From Moanibacter sp964542645 (GTDB lineage Bacteria; Verrucomicrobiota; Verrucomicrobiia; Opitutales; UBA2987), in NCBI GenBank assembly GCA_964542645.1, contig CAZIUG010000015.1, positions 692,075 to 756,074 on the forward strand: a stretch of DNA of 64,000 nucleotides, read 5' to 3'. The stretch's first letter is position 1. Each line of letters starts with the position of its first letter. A program made the translations under genes and the position numbers. The notes under the pieces are model-generated. The model did not search any database, had not been told where the DNA came from, and was given only the letters and a program-made list of their open reading frames with translations. Shown one piece after another: positions 1 to 9,218 of this stretch.

Positions 1-176
1 GACAGACCGAGATCAGCCTTCATCGGTTCTACCAGGAGAGCGATAATCTGGCGATCGACAAAGGAAAGTGCGTAAAACAGCATAAGGATCCCGACGACAT
101 ACCATGAGTAACCTTCCGAGTAATGGGGCTCTACTTTATCTAAATCGGAATTTTTTTTGTCGTCTGTGAACTTCAT
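1..176 (-). CDS. MFS transporter, N-terminal fragment cut by window edge
   Basis: The reverse strand reads from an ATG at 176 to the window edge, giving about 58 residues. After a polar N-terminus (about 26 residues) comes a hydrophobic helix containing WYVVGILMLFYALSFVDRQ and then LLVEPMKADLGL. This layout is typical of the first transmembrane helix and following loop of major facilitator superfamily permeases. The start codon lies inside the end of the upstream FecR-domain gene, with a 41-base overlap in another frame, so the two are probably co-transcribed and translationally coupled. The substrate cannot be inferred. The rest of the gene lies to the left of the window. Confidence 0.75.
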   Translation of the reverse strand, partial: MKFTDDKKNSDLDKVEPHYSEGYSWYVVGILMLFYALSFVDRQIIALLVEPMKADLGL

Positions 177-843
177 TCATGTGCCTTTCCAGCATCTTTA
201 CGTAGCTCCACTCGAGCCCCCGAGCAATCCTTGGTGTTTTCCCGTTCCCTAAGAAAATATGGCTATCTCCATTGACTGGACGAATTTCCCCGTTAGGCAA
301 CTCAATCCCTATGCGTCCATGCCAAGAAGCGATTGAAGGTTGTTCCCCCTTGCGTGAGAGTACATAAAATGAGGTCTTAAGGAGATAAGGATTTGGAAGC
401 GGGCTAACGGATGAAAAAGACGTCTTAATCACAAATCGTGACCTTGCGTCGAGTACTTTAACTTCGCAAAAAAACTCACCGTAAGGGATTGCCAACACAG
501 TTCGTGAAAAACTCGGCTCTCTCTTCATGTCGTAAAGGCTTTTCTGAGGTGACTCAAAGGGTAAAATTTCAAAATTCTCAACGTAAACCTTTGCCTCCCC
601 AATCACCAACAAAGCAGCTCCATTAGCCAGCAACATCACCACTCGAGCGCCCATACCTACATGAATAGATACTCCCTCCACCAACTGGGTGCCGTTTCTC
701 ACTCGATAGGTCTCACTTCCGGAGGTCACCTCGACCTTTGACCGTACTCCGGACAATGTAATGAGACCTCTAGGAAGCTCTTTCGCACTAGACCGCTGGG
801 TCACCAGCACGAGAATAGCGATTATTAAGATAGATCTTCGCAT
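136..843 (-). CDS. secreted FecR-domain protein
   Basis: This 235-residue protein begins with MRRS and a hydrophobic stretch ending near SSA, which looks like a cleavable signal peptide. Residues 45-120 carry the FecR-like pattern: a 'G-x-x-L-x-x-G' turn, then VGMGARVVMLLANGAALLV, then short beta-strands. The family includes periplasmic sensor and scaffold domains of beta-helical type. No sigma-factor gene or anti-sigma helix is nearby, so it is not a classical FecIR pair. The gene is followed by and overlaps an MFS transporter, which suggests a shared function at the envelope. The C-terminus is basic (RRQKKFRFR). The ligand is unknown. Confidence 0.65.
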   Translation of the reverse strand: MRRSILIIAILVLVTQRSSAKELPRGLITLSGVRSKVEVTSGSETYRVRNGTQLVEGVSIHVGMGARVVMLLANGAALLVIGEAKVYVENFEILPFESPQKSLYDMKREPSFSRTVLAIPYGEFFCEVKVLDARSRFVIKTSFSSVSPLPNPYLLKTSFYVLSRKGEQPSIASWHGRIGIELPNGEIRPVNGDSHIFLGNGKTPRIARGLEWSYVKMLERHMNEVHRRQKKFRFR

Positions 844-1035
844 GGGATTCAGGTGTTTAGATTTCCCATTAACTTAACAAGCGCTAGATTCATAAACGCA
901 TATCCTTGAGCCAAAAGTCCTATTAGAGAATTAATTTCCCACAATCTAACGCTGGATCCGACAGGCCCCTACCCACTGAAAAATAAGCGGTATCTGCTCT
1001 GGAGAACAGTAGAGTCACAGAAAAGTTTCGAGCTT

Positions 1036-4000
1036 CTAACTCTCAACCGAACTCTCTCTGTTGACACCGATCTCCTCAGTCCTTCCCGATTCGACGTTGA
1101 AGCGCATAGAGACGAGTTTAGAAACACCTTTTTCCTGCATTGTTACTCCGAATATCGAATCAGATGATGCAATGGTTCTTTTATTGTGTGTGATTATGAT
1201 GAATTGAGAGAATTCCGTAAACTGTTGCAACATAGAGACAAAGCGTCCAATATTAGCATCATCTAGAGGAGCATCAAGTTCGTCGAGCAGGCAAAAGGGA
1301 CTTGGTTTGACCATGTAGATGGCGAAGAGTAAGGCAACGGCGGTCATTGTTTTTTGACCGCCACTCAAGAGAGCTAGAGTCTTAAGTCGGGTACCTGGAG
1401 GTCTAGCCGTTATTTCGATTCCAGACTCTAAAACATCCTCTCTATCAACTAGCTCTAGATCTGAATGACCACCTCCAAAAAGTTTTGAGAAAGTGAAGAT
1501 AAAGTTTTCTCGGATTTTATCAAAGGTCGCCTGAAACATCTCTTGGGAGGTCTTGTTAATTTCATCGATCGCTGCCAAGAGCTGTTCTTTTGATTTCCAT
1601 AGATCATCGCTCTGCTCAGTTAGAAAGGAGTGCCGCTCCTTTAGTTCCCGATACTCCTCAATCGCAATAAGATTCACAGGACCCATCGTCGTGATCCTCT
1701 CCCGTAGGGTCTCGACTTCTTTGCAAACGGTAGCCCAATCAGTTAATTCTATGGACTGAAGATCCTCCTCTGAAGGTTCCTCTCGCTTCGGCTCTTCTTC
1801 TCCTAGCACATTTTTGTCATCGAGATCCAGCTGAACTCTCTCCTTGAGCTCATCACCTGCCTCCCATAACTCACGCTTCCAATCGATCCTATCTAAATCG
1901 ATCTCATACTCCCTCCGAGCCTTCTCTTGAAGGAATCTTAGTTCAGTATTCGTCTCCGCAATTCGAATCTCAATCTTATTTAGCTCAGTTTCTAATTTAT
2001 TGTGTTCCGATCTCTCCGCCCCTAAAGCCTCCTCCAGTCGCTTAGTCTCAGACTCTGCACGCAGTAGTTTGCCCCGGTCGGTTTCCACGGAAGCTAATGT
2101 AACGTCCAACGTCTTCTCAACCTCACCGGCTCGCTTCTCCTGCTCCTTGCTTTCCATTTTCAGCAACTCAGCCTGTTCAAGGAAAGTATCAACTTCCTGC
2201 CTTCTCTTGACCAATAATCCTCCGATTTCGGATGACTGTCTCTCGATTTCGTCTAATTTTCGCTCAATACTTTCCAACTTCTGCTTTCTCTCCGCCAAAT
2301 CGAGCCTCACATCCGAAAGCTTCTCTCTCCTTCGATCACGCTCACTCCGAAGTTCCTCTGCACTGATTTCTTCGTTCGCTGCTGCCTTTCTCAACGTTTC
2401 AATCTCACTCTCCGCGGTTTTTAGATTTCGGTGGGCATTCTTTCGTTCTGATTCCAACATCTCCCAACTTTGCTCTAAACGATTCAGCTGGATCCGAGCT
2501 TCTTCTATACGACATGAGTTGCGCTCCAAGTTTTCCCGAACGCCTATATTCTGACCCTGTGCAAGCGAAACTTCCTGAGATATCTCAAGCAGAAGCTTTC
2601 GCTTGCTTTCGATACTTGCCTCTTCCTCTTCTAGTTGCTTAAGTGACTTCTGAGCCCTGTCTCTTAATCTATCGCGGTCCTTTTCTGCCTTCTCTTTGCC
2701 TTCCCTCAGCAACTTCACACTCTCCGCTCGCTGCAGGAAAGTATCACCCTGGCCTGCTTTGTAACCACCGAAAAAGAGACCTCTCCGGTCAATTAGCTCG
2801 CCATTTCTGGTTGCAACGAAGACAAACTCGAATTCTGGATTCTCCCTCCAATAGTCTAAGAACTCTGCAATCCCATCGCAAAAATAACAGTCTTCAAGGA
2901 GAATAGACAGATATCCCTGCATTTCTAGATCGCGGGCACGCACAATGTCCTTAGCTGGTTTCAACCAACTAGGAGAATTTGGACTCTCCCCTATAAATCT
3001 CGGCGGTGCCGTTATTTGGAGACAAACCCTTCCCAGCTTTCGATCGTCCAATCGATCGATTATCGGAGTGATTGTATCCGGATCATCAAGGACCATTGTA
3101 TCAACAGCTGGGCCAAGAAGGGAGACCATCGCTTTAGTATAACCGGAATCGATATGGAGAAATTTACTAAGAATTCTGAAGGAATCTTTCTCAAGTAGGT
3201 CGTCTAATTTCCCTTCAAGCAAGGCCTTTGCCCCATCACCGTACCCCTCAAACCTTTCCTCTAAGTTCTCGATTAAGGAGATTTGTGCTGATTGCTCCGC
3301 AATTGTTCGCTCTGCCTGTTGAATTTCGGACTGGAGATTCCGATATGCGATTTGAAGCCCCTCCCATTTTCTCTGTCTCTCACTCAGATTCGTCTCTTCC
3401 TTCTCGATCTGTTTCTTCCCGGATTCAAGCGTCTTTTCAATGTCCCGTTGCTCAGAAAGAAGTCTCATACGCTCCTCTTCAGAACTGTGGATCTCATCAG
3501 AGAATTTTCCGCGTTCGATCTGAAAAGTCTGCAATTTAACCTCCAATGAGGTGCACTTAGAACGCAAACGGGGGATGTTACTTTCGGTCGCCTCGAGCAT
3601 TCCTCTATTTTTTTCGAGACCAGACTCGACCTTATCTAAATCAGACACAAGAGAAGACAGCTCCTGATTCTCAGTGCTGAACAAATCATCCGAGGTAAAG
3701 ACTAGATTTAGCTGCTCCTCCTTGATCCTAAAATCCCCCTTCGCCTGTTTCTCCAACAGCTTCTGGTCTTTCTCTATATCCGTTATCTCTATCCTGATCT
3801 CGGAGATTCGTTTCTCAATATCACCTACACGAATGGATGCTAATTCAGCACGATTCTCGGATTGCTCCTTCTCCGACTTTAGGTCGAACATTCTTTGCTG
3901 AGCATCCCGAAGAGTTTCGTAAAGTTCGCTCTTTTCCATTCTCCACCGTTCCAATTCCTTTTCCCGACCTTGAAGGATCCGATCTAAAGCTTCTGACTTT

Positions 4001-4758
4001 TTTCTAAGTGCCACCGCCTCTGTTTCGGCCGCTCCAAGGGTCCCACGCAAATCACCCCAAGCTCTGGCCTGCACTGAGAGATCAAGGTGGTTAAGCCGGC
4101 GCTTAATCCGTTTGTAGCGTAGTGCTTTCCCTGCTTGCCGCCTCAGGGATCCAATCTGCCGCATGACTTCTTCAGTCACATCCGAGACCCTAGCTAAATT
4201 GGTATCGACAAGACTTAACTTGTTAAGTGCCTCCCTTCGCTGCGCCTTATATTTTGAAATTCCCGCGGCTTCCTCGAAAATACTGCGTCGTTCCTCAGGA
4301 TTCGTCGATAGGATCTGGTCAATCTGCCCTTGCAGCATAAAGGAATAAGACACTCGCCCGACCCCCGTATCCAAAAAAAGCCGGTGAATATCCTTGAGAC
4401 GGCAAGCATTCCCGTTAAGGAGGTACTCACTGCTGATGTCACGTGAAAGGCGACGAACGATCTCTACCTCGTTATAGGCCGTTCCTAATTCCTCCTCACA
4501 CTCCGTGAATACTAATGCAACCTCGCAAAGATTAATAGCCTTTCGTGAGTCAGTTCCCTGGAATATCACATCCTGCATCTGCCCCGCACGGAGAGACTTT
4601 GCACTCTGTTCACCCAGGACCCACCGTATTGCGTCGGCGATGTTACTCTTACCACAACCATTCGGACCTACAACCGAGGTGACCCCAGGGGTCAAATTGA
4701 TCACAGTCTCGTCAGCGAAACTCTTAAAGCCATTTATGCGCAGCTCTTTTAGATACAT
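1036..4758 (-). CDS. smc: chromosome segregation protein SMC
   Basis: This 1240-residue SMC ATPase organises and segregates the chromosome as part of the condensin-like SMC-ScpAB complex. The Walker A motif GPNGCGKSN is at residues 31-39. A long Glu/Lys/Arg-rich coiled coil follows, with a hinge domain at roughly 500-660 (from RFEGYGDGAKALLEG onward) and a second coiled coil. The ABC signature LLSGGQK begins near residue 1130 and the Walker B FCLLDELDAP near 1155. Length and order match the bacterial family. No scpA or scpB gene is in the window. The gene lies downstream of the LptF/G-type permease on the same strand, 118 bases away. Confidence 0.97.
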   Translation of the reverse strand: MYLKELRINGFKSFADETVINLTPGVTSVVGPNGCGKSNIADAIRWVLGEQSAKSLRAGQMQDVIFQGTDSRKAINLCEVALVFTECEEELGTAYNEVEIVRRLSRDISSEYLLNGNACRLKDIHRLFLDTGVGRVSYSFMLQGQIDQILSTNPEERRSIFEEAAGISKYKAQRREALNKLSLVDTNLARVSDVTEEVMRQIGSLRRQAGKALRYKRIKRRLNHLDLSVQARAWGDLRGTLGAAETEAVALRKKSEALDRILQGREKELERWRMEKSELYETLRDAQQRMFDLKSEKEQSENRAELASIRVGDIEKRISEIRIEITDIEKDQKLLEKQAKGDFRIKEEQLNLVFTSDDLFSTENQELSSLVSDLDKVESGLEKNRGMLEATESNIPRLRSKCTSLEVKLQTFQIERGKFSDEIHSSEEERMRLLSEQRDIEKTLESGKKQIEKEETNLSERQRKWEGLQIAYRNLQSEIQQAERTIAEQSAQISLIENLEERFEGYGDGAKALLEGKLDDLLEKDSFRILSKFLHIDSGYTKAMVSLLGPAVDTMVLDDPDTITPIIDRLDDRKLGRVCLQITAPPRFIGESPNSPSWLKPAKDIVRARDLEMQGYLSILLEDCYFCDGIAEFLDYWRENPEFEFVFVATRNGELIDRRGLFFGGYKAGQGDTFLQRAESVKLLREGKEKAEKDRDRLRDRAQKSLKQLEEEEASIESKRKLLLEISQEVSLAQGQNIGVRENLERNSCRIEEARIQLNRLEQSWEMLESERKNAHRNLKTAESEIETLRKAAANEEISAEELRSERDRRREKLSDVRLDLAERKQKLESIERKLDEIERQSSEIGGLLVKRRQEVDTFLEQAELLKMESKEQEKRAGEVEKTLDVTLASVETDRGKLLRAESETKRLEEALGAERSEHNKLETELNKIEIRIAETNTELRFLQEKARREYEIDLDRIDWKRELWEAGDELKERVQLDLDDKNVLGEEEPKREEPSEEDLQSIELTDWATVCKEVETLRERITTMGPVNLIAIEEYRELKERHSFLTEQSDDLWKSKEQLLAAIDEINKTSQEMFQATFDKIRENFIFTFSKLFGGGHSDLELVDREDVLESGIEITARPPGTRLKTLALLSGGQKTMTAVALLFAIYMVKPSPFCLLDELDAPLDDANIGRFVSMLQQFTEFSQFIIITHNKRTIASSDSIFGVTMQEKGVSKLVSMRFNVESGRTEEIGVNRESSVES

Positions 4759-4876
4759 ACCAAAAACTTCTGGCTAAGTCCGACCTGAGGGAAACTCCAA
4801 GAAGGACCTTCCAACCAATTTAGCCTCAAGTCAAAATCAGACTCCATTCCCAAACTCATCTACTGGTAAAGGTCAA

Positions 4877-6061
4877 TCAGCAAGAGCGATTCTCCCGTAT
4901 GATAAGGCAGATACCAACACTCTGGAAGCCCAGATTAGGTAACCAGATCAAAATCTCAGGGTGCAGTTCTGGGCGCGTTTCGAACCACCCCACGATAACC
5001 ATTAAGAAGTAATAAACGAATGCGAGAGCGAGAGCGAGGGCAATATTGGCGTGAGCTTCTTTGCGTCCAACTTTGATCCCCAGCGGAATTGCTATCAATC
5101 CAAGTGAAATTACCGAGGCCGCCATAGCAAAATTCTTGTGAATCCGTAGCTCGTACTTAATTTTTTCGCTTTCGACTACCCTGTATTCTGGATCGCCCAG
5201 TTTAGATCGAGTTTTTAGCTTCTCTAACTCTTGGTTGTAGAATTTCCATTTTTCGATAAGTTCGTTAAGGTTGAATGCCGCAGGTTTTGAAACTCCCGGA
5301 ATTCTACCCAGTAATTGGCCCAAAGGAAGCCGGATCCCATCCGTTTCGCGGAAGGATAATGTCGTAGGTGTACGTTTAAGATCATCTGGATTTTCTCGAT
5401 TTCGCAATTCCGCAAAACCATCTCTTGCCGTCAGGACGAGAGAATCCGAATCCCGATTATATTTGATCTCTCCATGACGAGCGCGAACCAGAACAACCGC
5501 TCGATGCCTTTTATCTAGTTCCCAGATCCAGATATCTTCCAATTGATTACCCTGCTTTTTGCGAATATAAAGGACATACCCCGGGAATTCGTGAATCGGT
5601 TTCCCGATCTCGATAAAGCTCAAAGGATCTTCTCGAAACACGTTGGGTAACAATGTTCTGTAGCGTCTAAATGCTTCGGGTGCCTGGTAATTGTTAATCT
5701 GCGCCGAGACTGCAGCACCGATCAATGCCACGGCCACTACAGGCGAGATAATTGACCAAGTTGATTCGCCAGCTGATTTTAGGACAATAATTTCCTGGCT
5801 AGAGGACATTCGTCCTAGAACGATGAGAATACCTGTCAATATCCCGAGCGGGAGGGCAAAAGTAAAAACATAGGGAATAAGCAACAGAATAAGTTCAAAG
5901 AACGTCCCCCACGAAAGGTGACTCGAGGCGAGAAGACCAAGAACATCTCGAATCGCATTCCCTGTCAGAAGTACAAATACGAAAAGGCCAACGGAAAGAA
6001 GGCTAGTAACGATGACTGACTTAAAAATGTAGAACTGGTAGAGTTTCATCATTGAAGCCAC
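4877..6061 (-). CDS. LptF/LptG-family lipopolysaccharide export permease
   Basis: This 394-residue membrane protein matches the YjgP/YjgQ permease family, which with LptB2 extracts LPS from the inner membrane. Hydrophobic helices lie near residues 10-35, 50-80 and 100-125. A periplasmic beta-rich domain follows at about 130-290, and three helices lie at about 310-390. The N-terminus (KLYQFYIFKS) and the GRMSSSQEIIVLKSAG loop are typical. The true start may be the fourth or fifth residue (MMKLY). Only one copy is seen here, so the LptF or LptG assignment is open and its partner must lie elsewhere. Confidence 0.85.
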   Translation of the reverse strand: MASMMKLYQFYIFKSVIVTSLLSVGLFVFVLLTGNAIRDVLGLLASSHLSWGTFFELILLLIPYVFTFALPLGILTGILIVLGRMSSSQEIIVLKSAGESTWSIISPVVAVALIGAAVSAQINNYQAPEAFRRYRTLLPNVFREDPLSFIEIGKPIHEFPGYVLYIRKKQGNQLEDIWIWELDKRHRAVVLVRARHGEIKYNRDSDSLVLTARDGFAELRNRENPDDLKRTPTTLSFRETDGIRLPLGQLLGRIPGVSKPAAFNLNELIEKWKFYNQELEKLKTRSKLGDPEYRVVESEKIKYELRIHKNFAMAASVISLGLIAIPLGIKVGRKEAHANIALALALAFVYYFLMVIVGWFETRPELHPEILIWLPNLGFQSVGICLIIRENRSC

Positions 6062-6216
6062 TCTCAGATTCTGTCGAGATGGGAACTTATCGCAACTAGG
6101 AATGTTTCGAATTTAACTCAATTTAGATATGCATATCTTTCAGTGGACTCCGAAGTACCACGAAATCGCGGTTATAAACGCCGAAAGATTCCTATTTGCG
6201 CGAAACTTCTAGAACA

Positions 6217-6642
6217 ATGAAGATTTCCCTGGGTGCAGATCACGCCGGCTACGGCTACAAGGAAACGGTTAAGACTTTCCTTCTCAATTCCGGACATGAA
6301 GTAGAGGACTTTGGAACTGACACTGATGAATCGGTCGATTACCCGCTTTTTATTCGTCCAGCAGCGGAAGCCGTGGCACGGGGAAAATGCCAAATGGGTA
6401 TTGTTTTCGGCGGTTCCGGAAACGGAGAAGCAATTTGCGCAAACAAGGTTCAGGGCATTCGATGTGCAGTGTGTTGGAACATGGAAAGCGCCCGTCTTGC
6501 TAGTGAGCACAATCATGCAAATATGATCTCGATAGGACAAAGGATGGTCGACAAAGAGACAGCATTAAAGATCGTTCGAATCTGGCTCGAAACTCCTTTT
6601 GAAGGCGGACGGCACCAAAGAAGAATTGCCATGCTAGACTAG
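6217..6642 (+). CDS. rpiB: ribose-5-phosphate isomerase B, Glu-type
   Basis: This 141-residue enzyme interconverts ribose 5-phosphate and ribulose 5-phosphate in the non-oxidative pentose phosphate pathway. The start is ATG 6217, because MKISLGADHAG matches the family N-terminus; an upstream in-frame TTG at 6196 would only add seven residues. Asp8-His9 and the phosphate loop FGGSGNGE are present. The usual active-site Cys of E. coli RpiB is absent. Glu71 sits where Mycobacterium tuberculosis RpiB uses Glu75, so it belongs to the Glu-dependent subtype. EGGRHQRRI at the C-terminus is also typical. Confidence 0.93.
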   Translation: MKISLGADHAGYGYKETVKTFLLNSGHEVEDFGTDTDESVDYPLFIRPAAEAVARGKCQMGIVFGGSGNGEAICANKVQGIRCAVCWNMESARLASEHNHANMISIGQRMVDKETALKIVRIWLETPFEGGRHQRRIAMLD

Positions 6643-6762
6643 GAACCTGGCAGAGAAGCACGTGCGAATTCGCGACTAATACCCCCAATGATGGACCATA
6701 CCTAAAATCTCTAATAAGGTTTATAGGTTGGGGATCCCAAATCTCGTTGAAACTCATCAAAA

Positions 6763-7830
6763 TTAACTTGTCTCACGATCGAAACTAGCATCGAGAGTGA
6801 GCGAGGGGTTGAACGAAAGCGCAAGATCCGGATCAAACACGCTACCGGTCTCGTCGACCCTTGAGGCAAAGGCAATCATCGATGCATTATCCCCTGTGTG
6901 GTGCGCCTCAGCACAGAAGAAAACCACCCCAAAACGACTTGCCAAACCTTCCATCATGTCACGGAGTCGCCGATTGTTCGCTACTCCTCCGGAAAGACCC
7001 AAACTACGAAACCTTCCAACCTGGAGGAATTGCTCGGTCTTAACCGTGAGGGCTTCAACTACGGCCGCCTGGTAACTTGCACAGAGATCAGGCAAGAGTG
7101 AATTCAACTTATCATCATCAACTTTCTCCATCCGGTAGCGAAGACTCGTCTTGAGGCCTGAAAAACTAAACTTGGGTTCCCCTGAGGAAGCAAAGGCTCG
7201 GGGAAAAGCGAAGGCTTCATCGTCTCCTTGCTTCCCGGTCTCTTCAATCAAAGGTCCACCAGGATATCCAAGACCAAGGAGTCTAGCTCCTTTGTCGAGA
7301 GCCTCTCCAGCAGCATCGTCGACCGTTTGGGCCAATATCTGCAACCTCAGATTCTTATCAATCTCAAAGAGAAGCGTATTACCACCAGAAACGATCAATC
7401 CTAGATGGGGTAGATAGCCGGAAAGTCGCGAAGCAAACGTTTCCGGCTCAGATTGATAAAGGCCAATAAAAGGGGAATAGGCATGCCCACGGAGATGATT
7501 AACCCCGACTAAGGGAACCTGAAATTCCAACGCTATACACTTCGCTAAAGCGATTCCCATGGCCAAACAACTGGCCAATCCGGGACCAAATGTTACAGCT
7601 ACGTGCTCAATAGGTGCATTGTCTATTCGCCAATGCACCTTGGAGAGTAACCGCGGCAAATGTCTAGTATGCTCCCTGCTGGCAAGATCAGGAACAACAC
7701 CTCCGTGGTTCTGATGTATCGGGATCTGACTGTGGATCCATTCCCGGATCCCACCTCCCTCCGGTTCGAAGAGAGCTACCGCCGATTCATCGCAGGAACT
7801 TTCGATTGCCAGTATCACTCTCGTTTGCAA
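6763..7830 (-). CDS. tsaD: tRNA N6-adenosine threonylcarbamoyltransferase TsaD
   Basis: This 355-residue protein transfers the threonylcarbamoyl group to A37 of ANN-decoding tRNAs with TsaB, TsaC and TsaE. The N-terminus ILAIESSCDES, the SREHTRHLP segment, the metal-binding HLRGHAYSPF (HxxxH) motif, VSGGNTLL, and the C-terminal GLSGGVANNRRLRD and HHTGDNASMIA blocks are all family hallmarks. No ATG fits the N-terminus. The start is a TTG at 7830 or possibly the GTG at 7818. It is divergent from the thioredoxin-like gene, with about 29 bases between the two starts, so their promoters must overlap. Confidence 0.96.
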   Translation of the reverse strand: MQTRVILAIESSCDESAVALFEPEGGGIREWIHSQIPIHQNHGGVVPDLASREHTRHLPRLLSKVHWRIDNAPIEHVAVTFGPGLASCLAMGIALAKCIALEFQVPLVGVNHLRGHAYSPFIGLYQSEPETFASRLSGYLPHLGLIVSGGNTLLFEIDKNLRLQILAQTVDDAAGEALDKGARLLGLGYPGGPLIEETGKQGDDEAFAFPRAFASSGEPKFSFSGLKTSLRYRMEKVDDDKLNSLLPDLCASYQAAVVEALTVKTEQFLQVGRFRSLGLSGGVANNRRLRDMMEGLASRFGVVFFCAEAHHTGDNASMIAFASRVDETGSVFDPDLALSFNPSLTLDASFDRETS

Positions 7831-7859
7831 TCTGTTTGTTAATCATTACAGTTATAAAA

Positions 7860-8363
7860 ATGCGAGGTAATATAAGCAAATCCAAATATATCATATTTGT
7901 TTTAGGCGCCATACTCATTGTGAGCTGGGCACTTCAAAAGAACACCAATGAATATGAAAGTCCGGTCAGCCAAGTGCTTCTCCCTCTCGAAGTCGATATC
8001 GTAAGCGGTCCTCCAATCCAAATCGACAACCCGGTTTTGATCGAATTTTGGGCTACATGGTGCGCCCCTTGCCACGATACGATTCCCATCCTCAACGAAA
8101 TTTATGAGAATTATCAAGAACGAGGGCTCCAAGTCATCGGGTTAACATCAGAAGACGAACTGACCGTCTCTAAATCACTCGAGCAACTCCCTGTTGACTA
8201 TACGATCGCCCTTGACCCGAACCATCAATATTTCTCTCTCTTTCGCGTCACCAGCATCCCTCACCTTGTTCTTATGGATGCTGGTGGAGTAGTCCTCTGG
8301 CAAGGCCATCCGCTCCAATTTCCCGAGAGGCTCCTAGCTCGTGCTTTTAGTGACACCGGCTAA
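7860..8363 (+). CDS. membrane-anchored thioredoxin-like protein (TlpA/ResA type)
   Basis: The product is 167 residues from ATG 7860. A hydrophobic anchor (about residues 10-24) precedes a thioredoxin fold with the redox motif WCAPC (Cys68 and Cys71) and the cis-proline loop TSIPHLVL. Such proteins face the periplasm, where they reduce or exchange disulfides, for example in cytochrome c maturation. The ORF could be extended upstream to 7806, but that stretch overlaps the start of tsaD and reads as a second hydrophobic run without family similarity, so ATG 7860 is preferred. No ccm or ccs gene is close by, so the client is unknown. Confidence 0.85.
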   Translation: MRGNISKSKYIIFVLGAILIVSWALQKNTNEYESPVSQVLLPLEVDIVSGPPIQIDNPVLIEFWATWCAPCHDTIPILNEIYENYQERGLQVIGLTSEDELTVSKSLEQLPVDYTIALDPNHQYFSLFRVTSIPHLVLMDAGGVVLWQGHPLQFPERLLARAFSDTG

Positions 8364-8670
8364 CCCATGTTTACGCTGACAGGCGTGGGAAAAACTTAAA
8401 GGCCGACTCCCGAATAATTTCTGAATACGTGAATCTTCTTTTGCCCAGTATCAGAAATCTCGTCGCCAGGATAACCGTCAACATGAGAAACAGTGTCTTC
8501 CCCACATGTGGTATGTCGTGGACATTCTGGATATCATAGTGGCAGAGTAGGTAGTGCTGCGGTCTAGAATTCTCCCTATTACCAGATTGTTTCTAAAAGA
8601 CAAAAAGCTTGAATCATCGTCTTTATCTCGCTTTTCTCACCCCTCGAGTATCGAGTGAACTACATCTGCC
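8364..8670. other. non-coding gap upstream of rpmB
   Basis: These 307 bases contain no convincing ORF or RNA gene. The promoter of the monocistronic rpmB should lie in the last 100 bases, but no clear -35/-10 pair was found. Confidence 0.4.
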
Positions 8671-8901
8671 ATGTCAAAAATCTGCGTCGTAACTGGTAAA
8701 CGCCCCCATCGGGGTGGTCGCATCAGCCGCAAGGGTATCCCCAAAAAAAGTGGAGGGATCGGCACCTACCTGGTCAAACGAGTCAAGCGCTCATTTAAGC
8801 CAAACCTTCAGAAGGTGCGTGTCCGTATGCCAAATGGGCAGGTAAAACGTATCTGGGTTTCAGCAAAGGCGATTAAAGCGGGGAAGGTAACCAAATGCTG
8901 A
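8671..8901 (+). CDS. rpmB: 50S ribosomal protein L28
   Basis: This 76-residue basic protein starts with MSKICVVTGKRP and contains the RSFKPNLQKVRV core and a C-terminal WVSAKAIKAGKV, all typical of L28 of the large ribosomal subunit. The Cys in the N-terminal CVVTGK motif is kept, as in many zinc-free L28 forms. Length is normal. It stands alone, without the frequent partner rpmG. It is convergent with the peroxiredoxin gene downstream. Confidence 0.95.
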   Translation: MSKICVVTGKRPHRGGRISRKGIPKKSGGIGTYLVKRVKRSFKPNLQKVRVRMPNGQVKRIWVSAKAIKAGKVTKC

Positions 8902-9218
8902 ATTTCTGTCACGCAGTAGGTTATCGAGCTTTTATGTCTATTTTCTTTCGACAAATTCCTAACCCCTCTCAGATTCAGCTGTAGCCCATTGTCGCATTGC
9001 TCGATGACAGGAAGTTTTGACCGACTTTCTTACTAATAGATCATCCCCTTCGTTACATCCATCGCGACTGGCGTCATTCGTGTAAGACGCCACTGCAATC
9101 GGGGTAATGGCATCCGCCTAAACCAGATTGAAAACGCTCAAGGAATAGGGTTCCCGCTCTGAACCCTGACCTTACAAACAAATACAACTAGGCATTTATG
9201 CCAGCCATCAAAAGCACC
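8902..9218. other. non-coding gap between convergent rpmB and bcp
   Basis: No gene was seen in these 317 bases. The one structured element is the inverted repeat at 9069-9092, listed separately. Confidence 0.4.
9069..9092. terminator. inverted repeat between convergent genes, possible terminator
   Basis: The arms TGGCGTC and GACGCCA (7 bp) enclose a 10-base loop. It sits between the 3' ends of rpmB (plus) and bcp (minus). It lacks a T-tract on either side, so a classical rho-independent terminator is not shown; a bidirectional stop or an mRNA 3'-end stabiliser is inference. Confidence 0.3.
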
